A stretch of 11,266 nucleotides of DNA. Origin: Candidatus Altarchaeota archaeon. Its GTDB lineage: Archaea; Altiarchaeota; Altiarchaeia; IMC4; QMZM01. Every line of letters begins with the position of its first letter. Position 1 is the first letter of the stretch. Below, one piece after another: positions 1 to 6,337 of this stretch. The notes beneath the pieces were generated by a model. The model made no database searches. It saw only the letters and a program-made list of their open reading frames with translations, and was not told the origin of the DNA. The position numbers and the translations under genes are program-made. Location: the NCBI GenBank assembly GCA_018897475.1, contig JAHIKS010000059.1:1-11266 (forward strand), read 5' to 3'.

Positions 1-93
1 AAGAACGACAAAAAATCGGATTAAACCCACAAAAAAGAGGTGAGCAATAACAAGATTTATAACCTACCCTCCCCAATATACCTATCACGAGGT

Positions 94-135
94 GGGGAAA
101 AATAACGACCAAAACCGGGGAAAAATAAACGACCA
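94..135. repeat. Short imperfect tandem repeat
   Basis: Two near-identical units lie 23 bases apart: GGGGAAAAATAACGACCA at 94-111 and the same sequence with one extra A at 117-135. A second imperfect pair, AATCGGATTAA at 14-24 and AATCGGACTAA at 143-153, flanks them. No gene is visible in 1-181 and every frame carries stops. The repeats could be operator-like sites or debris of a rearrangement upstream of the next gene. The sequence alone does not decide between these. Confidence 0.6.
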
Positions 136-181
136 TCTACAGAATCGGACTAACCAGACCATTTAAGAAAATGTACAATCG

Positions 182-1309
182 GTGTTATCTCCAAGTATCT
201 GGGGTTTATGCGTTTCCAGGTTATGGGGGGGGAGGAATCACAATCCTCCAGACTCAGAATTAAAACCGGAAGGATTGCAACTACAAGACATAATGCAAAG
301 AACATCAGAAGAAAAGGAGGATGACAAAGATGATATTGCATTGACAATATTCGGTTTAATAGAAAGTTTGGATTTTCATGTAGGTAGAACTCTATTGGCA
401 AACATATTGATAGGCTCCAAGTCAAAGAAGGCGATTGATCAAAAAATAAACAAGTTGAAGCATTATGGAATGTTTAGAGAATATCGTCATAAGGAGATAC
501 TTGAGATTATAGATCAACTTATAGATAAGGGCTATTTGGCAATTAGACAAAGTGAACTAACAAATTTTCCAAGACCACTTTTATACCTAACGGATCTGTC
601 TAAAAGTGCATTGATTAATAAAGAGAAAATTGAACTAGAAGTACCAATAATGATTAAATATCGAACTCCAATTTCTAAAAATCCGGAGATGTTGAATAAG
701 TTGAAGCGTTGGCGTAAAAAAGTTGCAAATGAAAAAAGTATCCCTGCATTTTGTATTTTTCATGATAAAACCTTGATTGAAATTTCAAATAGTTTACCTA
801 TTACAAAACAGGATTTAATGAATACCTACGGATTTGGCAGAAGTAGACTTAAAGATTATGGTGATGAAGTACTGGAAATTGTAAGGGAGTATAAACCAGA
901 CAAGCAGAGCATAAGAAACCATAATGAAGTTGTTTTTGAAGAAGGAGGTAACAAATCAACATCAAAATCATTTCGTGCGTATGATCTGGGGAAATCAGAT
1001 AACCCCGTTGTTATCCCTGAATTAATCCATTACATAGATAGCAAGAATGCCAATGAAAGAAGATTATCTGCATCTGCTCTTGGAAAATTAGCAAGATTTA
1101 AACCGGAAATATATGGTGCAATCCACGCGCTTACAGAGCTACTAAATGATGAAAAACCACAAGTTAGACAGTACGCTGTAAAAGCACTTGGTAAAATTGG
1201 TCATCCAATTACAGTTAAAGACATAGAAAAATTACTATCGGATGAAAAAGAATATAACAGAGAAGCTGCAAGATATGCACTAAGGCAAATAATGCAAAAG
1301 AGAGATTAA
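182..1309 (+). CDS. RQC-HRDC-HEAT repeat protein (RecQ C-terminal module without helicase)
   Basis: The 375-residue product looks like the C-terminal half of a RecQ helicase followed by HEAT repeats. Residues about 50-145 match the RQC winged helix, with the signature runs LLANILIGSKSK, KLKHYGMFREY and IIDQLIDKGYL. Residues about 168-238 match an HRDC helical bundle, ending in TYGFGRSRLKDYGDEVLEIV. Residues about 272-372 hold about three HEAT/PBS-lyase-like repeats, for example NERRLSASALGKLARF and KPQVRQYAVKALGKIG. There is no RecA-like helicase domain and no zinc-binding cysteine cluster, and none can be read in any frame upstream. RQC and HRDC domains bind DNA (forks, junctions, G-quadruplexes), so a DNA-binding adaptor role is likely but inferred. 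The start is uncertain. GTG at 182 gives residues 1-37 with no family resemblance, so ATG at 293 (338 residues) is at least as likely. The gene is AT-rich with AGA/AAA codons, unlike the downstream genes, which suggests acquisition or decay of a longer gene. Confidence 0.75.
   Translation: MLSPSIWGLCVSRLWGGRNHNPPDSELKPEGLQLQDIMQRTSEEKEDDKDDIALTIFGLIESLDFHVGRTLLANILIGSKSKKAIDQKINKLKHYGMFREYRHKEILEIIDQLIDKGYLAIRQSELTNFPRPLLYLTDLSKSALINKEKIELEVPIMIKYRTPISKNPEMLNKLKRWRKKVANEKSIPAFCIFHDKTLIEISNSLPITKQDLMNTYGFGRSRLKDYGDEVLEIVREYKPDKQSIRNHNEVVFEEGGNKSTSKSFRAYDLGKSDNPVVIPELIHYIDSKNANERRLSASALGKLARFKPEIYGAIHALTELLNDEKPQVRQYAVKALGKIGHPITVKDIEKLLSDEKEYNREAARYALRQIMQKRD
231..249. other. Hairpin with GGAGGA/TCCTCC stem after a G run
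   Basis: A run of eight G (225-232) leads into GGAGGA (231-236), which pairs perfectly with TCCTCC (244-249) across a 7-base loop. If translation of the RQC-HRDC-HEAT gene begins at ATG 293, this structure lies in its leader and could mask a Shine-Dalgarno-like GGAGG. Both the regulatory role and the start are inferred. Confidence 0.4.
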
Positions 1310-1352
1310 TGTAATCGACTAGTTAGACACAATATTTAGGTAGCGTAAATAA

Positions 1353-1395
1353 TTTTGCTGAAACTTCCGAATAAACTATTGGAGGTTTAGCAAAA
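1353..1395. repeat. Long inverted repeat / stem-loop in the gene-free stretch
   Basis: TTTTGCTGAAACTTCC (1353-1368) pairs with GGAGGTTTAGCAAAA (1381-1395) through about 15 base pairs, with one bulged G and one G-T wobble, across a 12-base loop. It lies 43 bases after the RQC-HRDC-HEAT stop. No T tract follows on either strand, so it does not look like an intrinsic terminator. It could be a 3'-end RNA structure, an old element end or a protein-binding palindrome. The right arm contains GGAGGT, 8 bases before an ATG at 1395 that opens a 24-codon frame. The rest of 1310-1568 holds G-rich sequence, short direct repeats and the probable IS left end, and no convincing gene. Confidence 0.6.
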
Positions 1396-1439
1396 TGTAT
1401 GTGGAAATCTCTGATCCGTTTAACAAATTGGGGGGTGGA

Positions 1440-1488
1440 GGGTTAGGTACTACGCTTCAAAACAGGTAGCATGCGGGTTAGGCACTAC
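1440..1488. repeat. GGGTTAGGYACTAC direct repeat in front of tnpB
   Basis: GGGTTAGGTACTAC (1440-1453) and GGGTTAGGCACTAC (1475-1488) differ at one base. A third copy of the core GTTAGGCACTAC occurs inside tnpB at 2072-2083, coding for part of KLGTTG just before RuvC motif I. The first two copies lie in the presumed IS left end. The role is unknown. Confidence 0.6.
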
Positions 1489-1568
1489 CGGAATATAATC
1501 ACTTTTCCTGTGCTCTCGCGCAACATTTTTAGTATCTTACGATAAAGTATAAAGAGAGTGTATTAGAA

Positions 1569-2756
1569 ATGAATAGAAACTATTGCTTTAGGCTCTACCC
1601 GAGCAAGGCCCAGGAGATGGAGATGCTGGAAGTCCTTGATAGTTGCAGGAAACTCTACAACCACTTCCTCGGAAAGTGGAAGGAATCAGGTAAAGTTCCT
1701 CCGAAGTATGACCTACAGGCCCGGATACCCTATCTTGTCAGGCAGTGGCCTGAGTTGGAAAACGTCCACTCTAAAACAAGGCAGTATGTTTTATGGCAGC
1801 TCTACTCCAACCTGAAGGGTCTCAAGGGACTGAAAGCAAAAGGAAGGAAAGTCGGCAGACTCAGATTCAAGAAATACGGCAGGATGAAGTCCTTCGTCTA
1901 TAACCAGAGTGGCTTCAAACTCGTTGATAACAAACTTCATCTGAGCAAGATTGGCAGCATCCCAATCAAACTGCACAGAAAGATAGAAGGAAACATAAAG
2001 CAGGTCTATATCAAGAGAGAGCAGAGCGGAAGGTGGTTTGCAATTTTTTCAGTAGAAGTCGAGCCAGAAAAGTTAGGCACTACAGGCAGAGCAATCGGTC
2101 TTGACCTAAATATAGAAAACTACCTAACCGACAGTAATGGGAAGAAGATAGAGCATCCCCATACCCTCCTGAAACTAGAGGACAAACTCAAGAGAGAGCA
2201 GAGAAAGCTGGCAAAGAAAAAGAAGTGTTCTAAAAACCGGCTTAAACAAATCCTCAAAGTTGCAAGAGTTCATGAAAGAGTAACTGATAGAAGAAGAGAC
2301 TTTTTGCATAAGTTGTCACGTTATTATGTAGACAACTACGACATCATATGTGTAGAAGACTTAGCAGTAAGAGAGATGATGCAATCGTCCTACAACGCCA
2401 AGAACACAGCAGACTCTTCATGGTCAACCTTCACTCAAATACTGTCCTACAAGGCGGAGGGAGCTGGTAGGACATTCATGGAGGTAGACCCAAAAAACAC
2501 AACACAAAATTGCAGCAGGTGTGGTAACCGCGTCTACAAACAGATTTGGATTAGAACCCATAACTGTCCCACCTGTGGCTTGCTGATGGACAGAGACCAC
2601 AACGCTGCGATAAACATATTGAATAAGGCTCTCTTAGAGGTAGGGTCGGTGCGACCCGAACTAACGCCTGTGGAGATGAGACCTCTACTTCACCCCATTG
2701 GTGGGGCATGTCTCGTCAAGGAAGCAGGAATCCTATCCAAAGGAGGGGCAATATGA
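1569..2756 (+). CDS. tnpB: TnpB, RNA-guided endonuclease of an IS605-group element
   Basis: The 395-residue product is a full-length TnpB, the transposon-encoded ancestor of Cas12. TnpB uses an omega-RNA to cut DNA beside a transposon-associated motif, which favours retention of the element. The N-terminal part (about 1-160) is the OrfB recognition and beta-barrel region, starting NRNYCFRLYPSKAQE. The split RuvC nuclease is complete: D179 in GLDLN, E263 in ICVEDL and D341/D343 in MDRDHNAAINI. A four-cysteine zinc ribbon (C315, C318, C333, C336) lies between motifs II and III. The tail VRPELTPVEMRPLL is family-typical and is encoded by DNA that also folds as the omega-RNA. The ATG at 1569 gives the conserved N-terminus. 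No strong ribosome binding site precedes it (GAGAGTG is weak). There is no frameshift or missing catalytic residue, so activity is plausible. Confidence 0.95.
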   Translation: MNRNYCFRLYPSKAQEMEMLEVLDSCRKLYNHFLGKWKESGKVPPKYDLQARIPYLVRQWPELENVHSKTRQYVLWQLYSNLKGLKGLKAKGRKVGRLRFKKYGRMKSFVYNQSGFKLVDNKLHLSKIGSIPIKLHRKIEGNIKQVYIKREQSGRWFAIFSVEVEPEKLGTTGRAIGLDLNIENYLTDSNGKKIEHPHTLLKLEDKLKREQRKLAKKKKCSKNRLKQILKVARVHERVTDRRRDFLHKLSRYYVDNYDIICVEDLAVREMMQSSYNAKNTADSSWSTFTQILSYKAEGAGRTFMEVDPKNTTQNCSRCGNRVYKQIWIRTHNCPTCGLLMDRDHNAAINILNKALLEVGSVRPELTPVEMRPLLHPIGGACLVKEAGILSKGGAI

Positions 2757-2807
2757 AGCCCACATCCTTTAGGGGTGGGAGGTTCACGCCTTCATGCTAA
2801 TTATCCT
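2630..2807 (+). ncRNA. Predicted omega-RNA (reRNA) with guide
   Basis: The 3' end of tnpB and the right end fold into nested stems. TAGAGGT (2635-2641) pairs perfectly with ACCTCTA (2681-2687) and encloses a perfect GGGTCG/CGACCC hairpin (2643-2648 with 2652-2657). Then come CCCCA/TGGGG (2693-2697 with 2702-2706) and the terminal CCCAC..GTGGG hairpin (2759-2779). This matches the known layout of TnpB guide RNAs, in which a scaffold overlaps the tnpB 3' end and finishes at the element boundary, followed by about 16-20 guide bases copied from flanking DNA. Here the guide would begin near 2788 (GCCTTCATGCTAATT...). The 5' end is not defined, and the exact scaffold/guide border could shift by one or two bases. 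Confidence 0.6.
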
Positions 2808-2812
2808 TTCCA

Positions 2813-3919
2813 ATGGAAAAAGACCAGATACTCAAAAAGCTCAGAGACCTAAGAGAGAAAGACCCGAAATTCTCCGACGGCAGGATTATATCCTCAGTAT
2901 CGACAGAGCCGCTGGATTTCGCTGTTGAGGCATTTAACATATTCTCGGACACCAATGCCCTTGACGTGAACATCTTTCCAGAGGTACAGAAACTCGAAAG
3001 GGAAATAATAGACTGGTTTGGAACCGCCCTGAAGAACCCAGAGATAGATGGTTATGTAACCACTGGCGGGACTGAAGCTAATATTGCCGCACTCTTCGTT
3101 GCAAAGAAACTCAACCCGGGCAGGAGGGAGATTCTCGTTCCCGAGTCTGCCCACTACTCCATAAAGAGGGCCGCCGAGCTCATGGACCTGGAAATCAAAT
3201 GGATAAAGCTCGATGAGAATTTCAGGGCCGATATAACAGACCTCGAATCAAAGATTAGCAAAGATACTCTCGCAGTCGTTGCAACAGCTGGCACCTCCTC
3301 CCTAGGCGTCGTCGACCCCATAGAGGAGATAAACTCTCTTTGCAAAGACATCTTCTTCCACGTGGATGCCGCGTTTGGTGGCTTCGTTCTACCCTTCATG
3401 GAAAACGCCCCATGCATCGATTTCTCCCTTGAGAATATCGATTCCATAACAATAGACCCTCATAAGATGGGCATGAATCTTATTCCGGCGGGCGCGATAC
3501 TCTTCAGGGATAAATCATATCTCGAGAGGATTAAGGTATCCCCCCCATATCTTTCGTTCAGCACCAGCACCATATCCGGCTCCAGGTCGGGGGGTGCAAT
3601 AGCCTCAGTATGGGCCACAATAAACTATCTTGGCTTTGACGGCTACCAGAAGATAGTCCAGGATTGCCTGAAGAACACAGAATTCCTCTGCAACGAGATA
3701 GAGAAACTCGATGGCGTGGAGCTTGTCAGAAAGCCGGACATAAACGTCGTTGGAATAAGGATAAAGGACATGGGGCCAGTCTCAGCAGAACTAATAAAGA
3801 GGGGCTGGGACATCATGCCTGACTTGGAATCAGGAAGCGCCCGGGTCGTTGTCATGCCTCATGTAACAGAAACAGTAATAAAGAATCTGGTCAGTGACCT
3901 CAAGGATATTCTCGCATAA
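2813..3919 (+). CDS. mfnA: L-tyrosine/L-aspartate decarboxylase MfnA (PLP-dependent)
   Basis: The 368-residue product is a group II PLP-dependent decarboxylase of the archaeal MfnA family, normal in length. Visible motifs are TTGGTEAN (83-90, cofactor phosphate region), H114 in ESAHYS (ring stacking), HVDAAFGG with D185 (pyridine nitrogen) and TIDPHKMGM with K218 (Schiff-base lysine). The C-terminal RVVVMPHVT is also typical. In methanogens the enzyme makes tyramine from tyrosine for methanofuran. In other archaea the homologue makes beta-alanine from aspartate for coenzyme A. The sequence alone does not separate the two, although the CoA role is universal. ATG 2813 gives the N-terminus expected from family members. 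The gene begins only about 25 bases after the IS right end, so its native promoter may be displaced and transcription may come from the element. It converges with the reductase gene, with a 1-base gap. Confidence 0.92.
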   Translation: MEKDQILKKLRDLREKDPKFSDGRIISSVSTEPLDFAVEAFNIFSDTNALDVNIFPEVQKLEREIIDWFGTALKNPEIDGYVTTGGTEANIAALFVAKKLNPGRREILVPESAHYSIKRAAELMDLEIKWIKLDENFRADITDLESKISKDTLAVVATAGTSSLGVVDPIEEINSLCKDIFFHVDAAFGGFVLPFMENAPCIDFSLENIDSITIDPHKMGMNLIPAGAILFRDKSYLERIKVSPPYLSFSTSTISGSRSGGAIASVWATINYLGFDGYQKIVQDCLKNTEFLCNEIEKLDGVELVRKPDINVVGIRIKDMGPVSAELIKRGWDIMPDLESGSARVVVMPHVTETVIKNLVSDLKDILA

Positions 3920-3920
3920 C

Positions 3921-4547
3921 CTATTTAATATTATAGTGAAGAATTATATGGTCGCCGTACTGGATTATTCCCTCAACCTTCAGGCCAATCTCTTCCTCCA
4001 GTTTCTTGTTAAAGAAGGACTCGCCACCGCCCAGGATTGCGGGGCAGAGGTTGACGTACATCTCATTGACAAAGCCCTCATTGAACATCCTTCTCGGCAG
4101 GTCGCCGCTGCCCTCGACCAGTATCCTCTCAATTCCCTTGTCGTTTAACTCGCGCAGCAGCTCCTTCAGGTTCACGACGTACTTGCCGCACCTCATTATA
4201 TTGACGTTCTGCTTTCTCCCGAGGCCCTTGACCTTCGCCTCTGAGGCATCCCCCGAGGCGACGACTATGACCTTCTCATAACCAAGAATCTTAGCATCAT
4301 GTTTTATATCGCATTTGTTGTCTATGACAATCCTCCAGGGCTCCTCTTCGCTAAGCTCATGTGCCTCAAGAAGCGGGTCGAATTTCCTCACAGTCTCGAC
4401 ATCAACCATTATCGCATCCACAGACCCCCTCAACCTGCTTATCCTGTACTTCTCCTGCCTGTTTGCAAAGAACTCCTCCTTGCCCTCTATCCTACCATCA
4501 AGGCTTGCCGCAGTGTTGAATATAACGTGACTCTTTTGTTTTGTCAT
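3921..4547 (-). CDS. 2,5-diamino-6-(ribosylamino)-4(3H)-pyrimidinone 5'-phosphate reductase (RibD C-terminal family)
   Basis: The 208-residue product matches the archaeal RibD C-terminal/Rib7 reductase family, which uses NAD(P)H to reduce the ribosyl group of the pyrimidinone intermediate on the route to riboflavin, FAD and deazaflavin F420. Visible marks are SLDGRI (15-20), VDAIMVDVETV (43-53), FDPLL (56-60), RILVEGSGDLP (141-151) and CPAILGGG (168-175). The archaeal enzyme is stand-alone, without the deaminase domain of bacterial RibD, and this length fits. Some normally conserved glycines differ: VG-x-GTV reads VDVETV, and EGGG reads EGSG. Cofactor contacts may therefore be altered. The gene is divergent from gltX, sharing a 47-base promoter region, and convergent with mfnA. 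I am sure of the family and less sure of exact substrate preference. Confidence 0.85.
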   Translation of the reverse strand: MTKQKSHVIFNTAASLDGRIEGKEEFFANRQEKYRISRLRGSVDAIMVDVETVRKFDPLLEAHELSEEEPWRIVIDNKCDIKHDAKILGYEKVIVVASGDASEAKVKGLGRKQNVNIMRCGKYVVNLKELLRELNDKGIERILVEGSGDLPRRMFNEGFVNEMYVNLCPAILGGGESFFNKKLEEEIGLKVEGIIQYGDHIILHYNIK

Positions 4548-4561
4548 TTTTCCCAGTTAGG

Positions 4562-4573
4562 TTAATATATAAT
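4562..4573. promoter_or_regulatory. Shared TATA-like box between reductase gene and gltX
   Basis: TTAATATATAAT lies about 24-33 bases before the gltX ATG (4595), the spacing of an archaeal TATA box for a leaderless transcript. Read on the minus strand, ATTATATATTAA lies about 15-26 bases before the reductase start (4547). The divergent genes have only 47 bases between them, so one AT-rich block may serve both directions. Confidence 0.5.
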
Positions 4574-4594
4574 CATCAATAAAAATAACCAAGG

Positions 4595-6256
4595 ATGAAT
4601 CTTCAGGAGATAATAAGGAAGCATGCACTAAGTAACAGGGTTCAGTACGGCAAGGCAAACGGCAAGGCGGTTCTTGGCAAGGTGCTGGCGGAATTCCCTG
4701 ATGCTAAGAATGACATGAAGGACCTGATAGCTGAGGTGAAGTCCATAATAAAGGAGGTGAATTCGATACCCTTCGAGGAGCTGAGGGGTCTTGAAATCGT
4801 GAAGACCAAACCTCACAAGAAATCTGAAATGGCCCTGTCCGGGAATCCCTCCGGGGTAAGGACGAGGTTTGCCCCAAATCCCAACGGCCCTGCGACGATA
4901 GGTAGTGGGAGGGGCATTGTTGTGAACGCCGAGCTGGCAAGGAAGCACAAGGGAAAGTTCATCATCAGGTTCGATGACACGGACCCAAAGACAAAGAAGC
5001 CTTTGCCCAAGGCCTATGACTGGTATCTTGAGGACTGTGAGTGGCTGGATTCCAAACCGGACGAGGTCTATTATGCATCTGAGAGAATTGAAAAATACTA
5101 CGAATTCGCCGAAAAGCTCATAGGGATGGGAAAGGCCTACGTATGCTTCTGCTCCCGGGAGGAATTCAAGAAACTGAAGGACATGAAGAATGAGTGCCCC
5201 CACCGGGGAACTCCTGCCAAAGAGAACCTGAAGCTCTGGAAGGAGATGCTTGATGGAAAATACAAGGACGGGGAATCCGTACTGAGGATAAAGACAGACA
5301 TCAAGCACAAGGACCCTGCACTGAGGGACTGGGTTGCGTTCAGAATCATCAGAGAGGAACACCCCCGCGTTGGCAAAAAGCATATTGTATGGCCAATGCT
5401 CGACTTCGAATCAGCAGTAGAAGACCATATACTCTCAGTAACCCATATCGTCAGGGGCAAGGACCTCATGGATTCCGAAAGGAGGCAGAGATTCATCTAT
5501 GAATACCTGGGCTGGGACTACCCGGTAACGCTGCACTGGGGCAGGGTAAAGGTGGAGGAATTCGGAAGGCTGAGCACCTCCGAGATAAGGAAGGGTATAG
5601 AGGACGGAAAATACACCGGTTGGGACGACCCTGCCTTACCGACACTAAGGGCACTGAGGAGGAGAGGGATATCCCCGGAAGCCATAAGGAAGTTTATCCT
5701 GGCATTGGGAATAAACGAGAACGACATCTCCATAAGCATGGAGAACCTTTTTGCAGAGAACAGGAAGATTATAGACCCCAAAGCAAACAGATACTTCTTC
5801 ATTCCGGAGCCGGTAAAGATGATAGTCAGAGGCGCACCAGAGGCAAAGGTAAAGATGCCGTTGCACCCGAGCTTCAAGGAGAGGGGCTACAGGGAATACG
5901 TGCTGAAGCCTGATAAGGGACTCATAAGCCTTTCCATTCCGGAGGAGGACGCCAAGAACCTCGAACAGGAAGATGAAATAAGGCTCATGAACCTATTCAA
6001 CGTGAGAATCCAGAAGAAAGGGAAGGGAATTATCGCAGACTACCTCCCCCAGAAAAACCTCAACGTCCCCAAAATCCAGTGGCTCAAGAACTCAATCCCT
6101 GCGGAGATTCTCCTCCCGGGAGGAAGCCTCAAGGGAATCTGTGAGACCTCCTGTAAGGATATTCAGGTTAATAAAGTGGTTCAGTTTGAACGTATAGGGT
6201 TCTGTCGTCTCGAGAATAAAAACGATAGGCTGGTTTTCTGTTTCGGGCACAGATAG
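4595..6256 (+). CDS. gltX: Glutamyl-tRNA synthetase, archaeal type
   Basis: The 553-residue class I synthetase charges tRNA with glutamate. Archaeal forms are often non-discriminating and also load tRNA-Gln. Residues 1-70 are the small helical N-terminal domain typical of archaeal GluRS (KHALSNRVQYGKANGKAV). The Rossmann catalytic core starts at RTRFAPNPNGPATIGSGRG (89-107), where the HIGH motif reads TIGS (101-104), a replacement I believe occurs in archaeal GluRS. FIIRFDDTDPKTK follows. Cysteines 184, 186 and 201 with H203 resemble the zinc site. The KMSKS equivalent is RLSTS (325-329) in GRLSTSEIRKGIEDG. The C-terminal beta-barrel anticodon-binding region (about 400-553) is GlnRS-like rather than the alpha-helical bacterial form. 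ATG 4595 follows AAGG directly and is well placed below the TATA-like box, which suggests a leaderless message. Confidence 0.96.
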   Translation: MNLQEIIRKHALSNRVQYGKANGKAVLGKVLAEFPDAKNDMKDLIAEVKSIIKEVNSIPFEELRGLEIVKTKPHKKSEMALSGNPSGVRTRFAPNPNGPATIGSGRGIVVNAELARKHKGKFIIRFDDTDPKTKKPLPKAYDWYLEDCEWLDSKPDEVYYASERIEKYYEFAEKLIGMGKAYVCFCSREEFKKLKDMKNECPHRGTPAKENLKLWKEMLDGKYKDGESVLRIKTDIKHKDPALRDWVAFRIIREEHPRVGKKHIVWPMLDFESAVEDHILSVTHIVRGKDLMDSERRQRFIYEYLGWDYPVTLHWGRVKVEEFGRLSTSEIRKGIEDGKYTGWDDPALPTLRALRRRGISPEAIRKFILALGINENDISISMENLFAENRKIIDPKANRYFFIPEPVKMIVRGAPEAKVKMPLHPSFKERGYREYVLKPDKGLISLSIPEEDAKNLEQEDEIRLMNLFNVRIQKKGKGIIADYLPQKNLNVPKIQWLKNSIPAEILLPGGSLKGICETSCKDIQVNKVVQFERIGFCRLENKNDRLVFCFGHR

Positions 6257-6275
6257 CTATTTATTAATCCTAGAT

Positions 6276-6286
6276 ACTATATTTTA
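6276..6286 (+). promoter_or_regulatory. TATA-like box of the ribosomal operon
   Basis: ACTATATTTTA at 6276-6286 is the best TATA-like match in the 81 bases between gltX and rpl7ae. Initiation about 25 bases on would leave a short leader with GGAGG (6326-6330) before the rpl7ae start, so this operon is probably not leaderless. Confidence 0.45.
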
Positions 6287-6337
6287 AATTCTAAACGTTA
6301 GACCAATGAGGATTCGCTGGAATCCGGAGGGATGAAA

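Larger units (their letters stand above)
1420..2787 (+). mobile_element. IS200/IS605-group (IS1341-like) element, tnpB only
   Basis: The element carries an intact tnpB and no Y1 transposase gene (tnpA), so it would need a helper in trans to move. The right end is clear. After the tnpB stop comes a hairpin (2759-2779) and then AGGTTCAC ending near 2787, the arrangement usual for right ends of this group. The left end cannot be fixed by eye. It probably lies in the G-rich stretch 1420-1500 before tnpB. That stretch has a GGGGTGGAGGGTT block (1432-1444) resembling the right-end GGGGTGGGAGGTT (2772-2784), and a weak GGTAG/CTACC pairing (1465-1469 with 1485-1489). No terminal inverted repeats or target duplication are expected or seen. 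The insertion lies just upstream of mfnA. Confidence 0.65.

Noticed and set aside
94..135. CRISPR-like repeats
   Set aside because: There are only two short units with a 5-base gap. No regular spacers and no cas genes are in the window.
150..425. 91-codon minus-strand frame at the 5' end
   Set aside because: It overlaps the RQC-encoding region, has no recognisable motif, and its start has no support.
1353..1395. Stem-loop as an intrinsic terminator of the RQC-HRDC-HEAT gene
   Set aside because: No T tract follows the stem on either strand. It is kept as an unexplained inverted repeat.
1310..1568. tnpA (Y1 transposase) fragment before tnpB
   Set aside because: No HUH motif or tyrosine-helix frame can be read on either strand. 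The stretch holds only repeats and a 24-codon frame.
4701..4912. GluRS judged inactive because HIGH reads TIGS
   Set aside because: The surrounding core, RFDDTDP and the KMSKS-like RLSTS are intact, and I recall a similar replacement in other archaeal GluRS, so this is not evidence of loss.
4628..5383. 251-codon minus-strand frame opposite gltX
   Set aside because: It lies wholly opposite the well-conserved gltX, and its translation has no family features. It is a shadow produced by codon bias.
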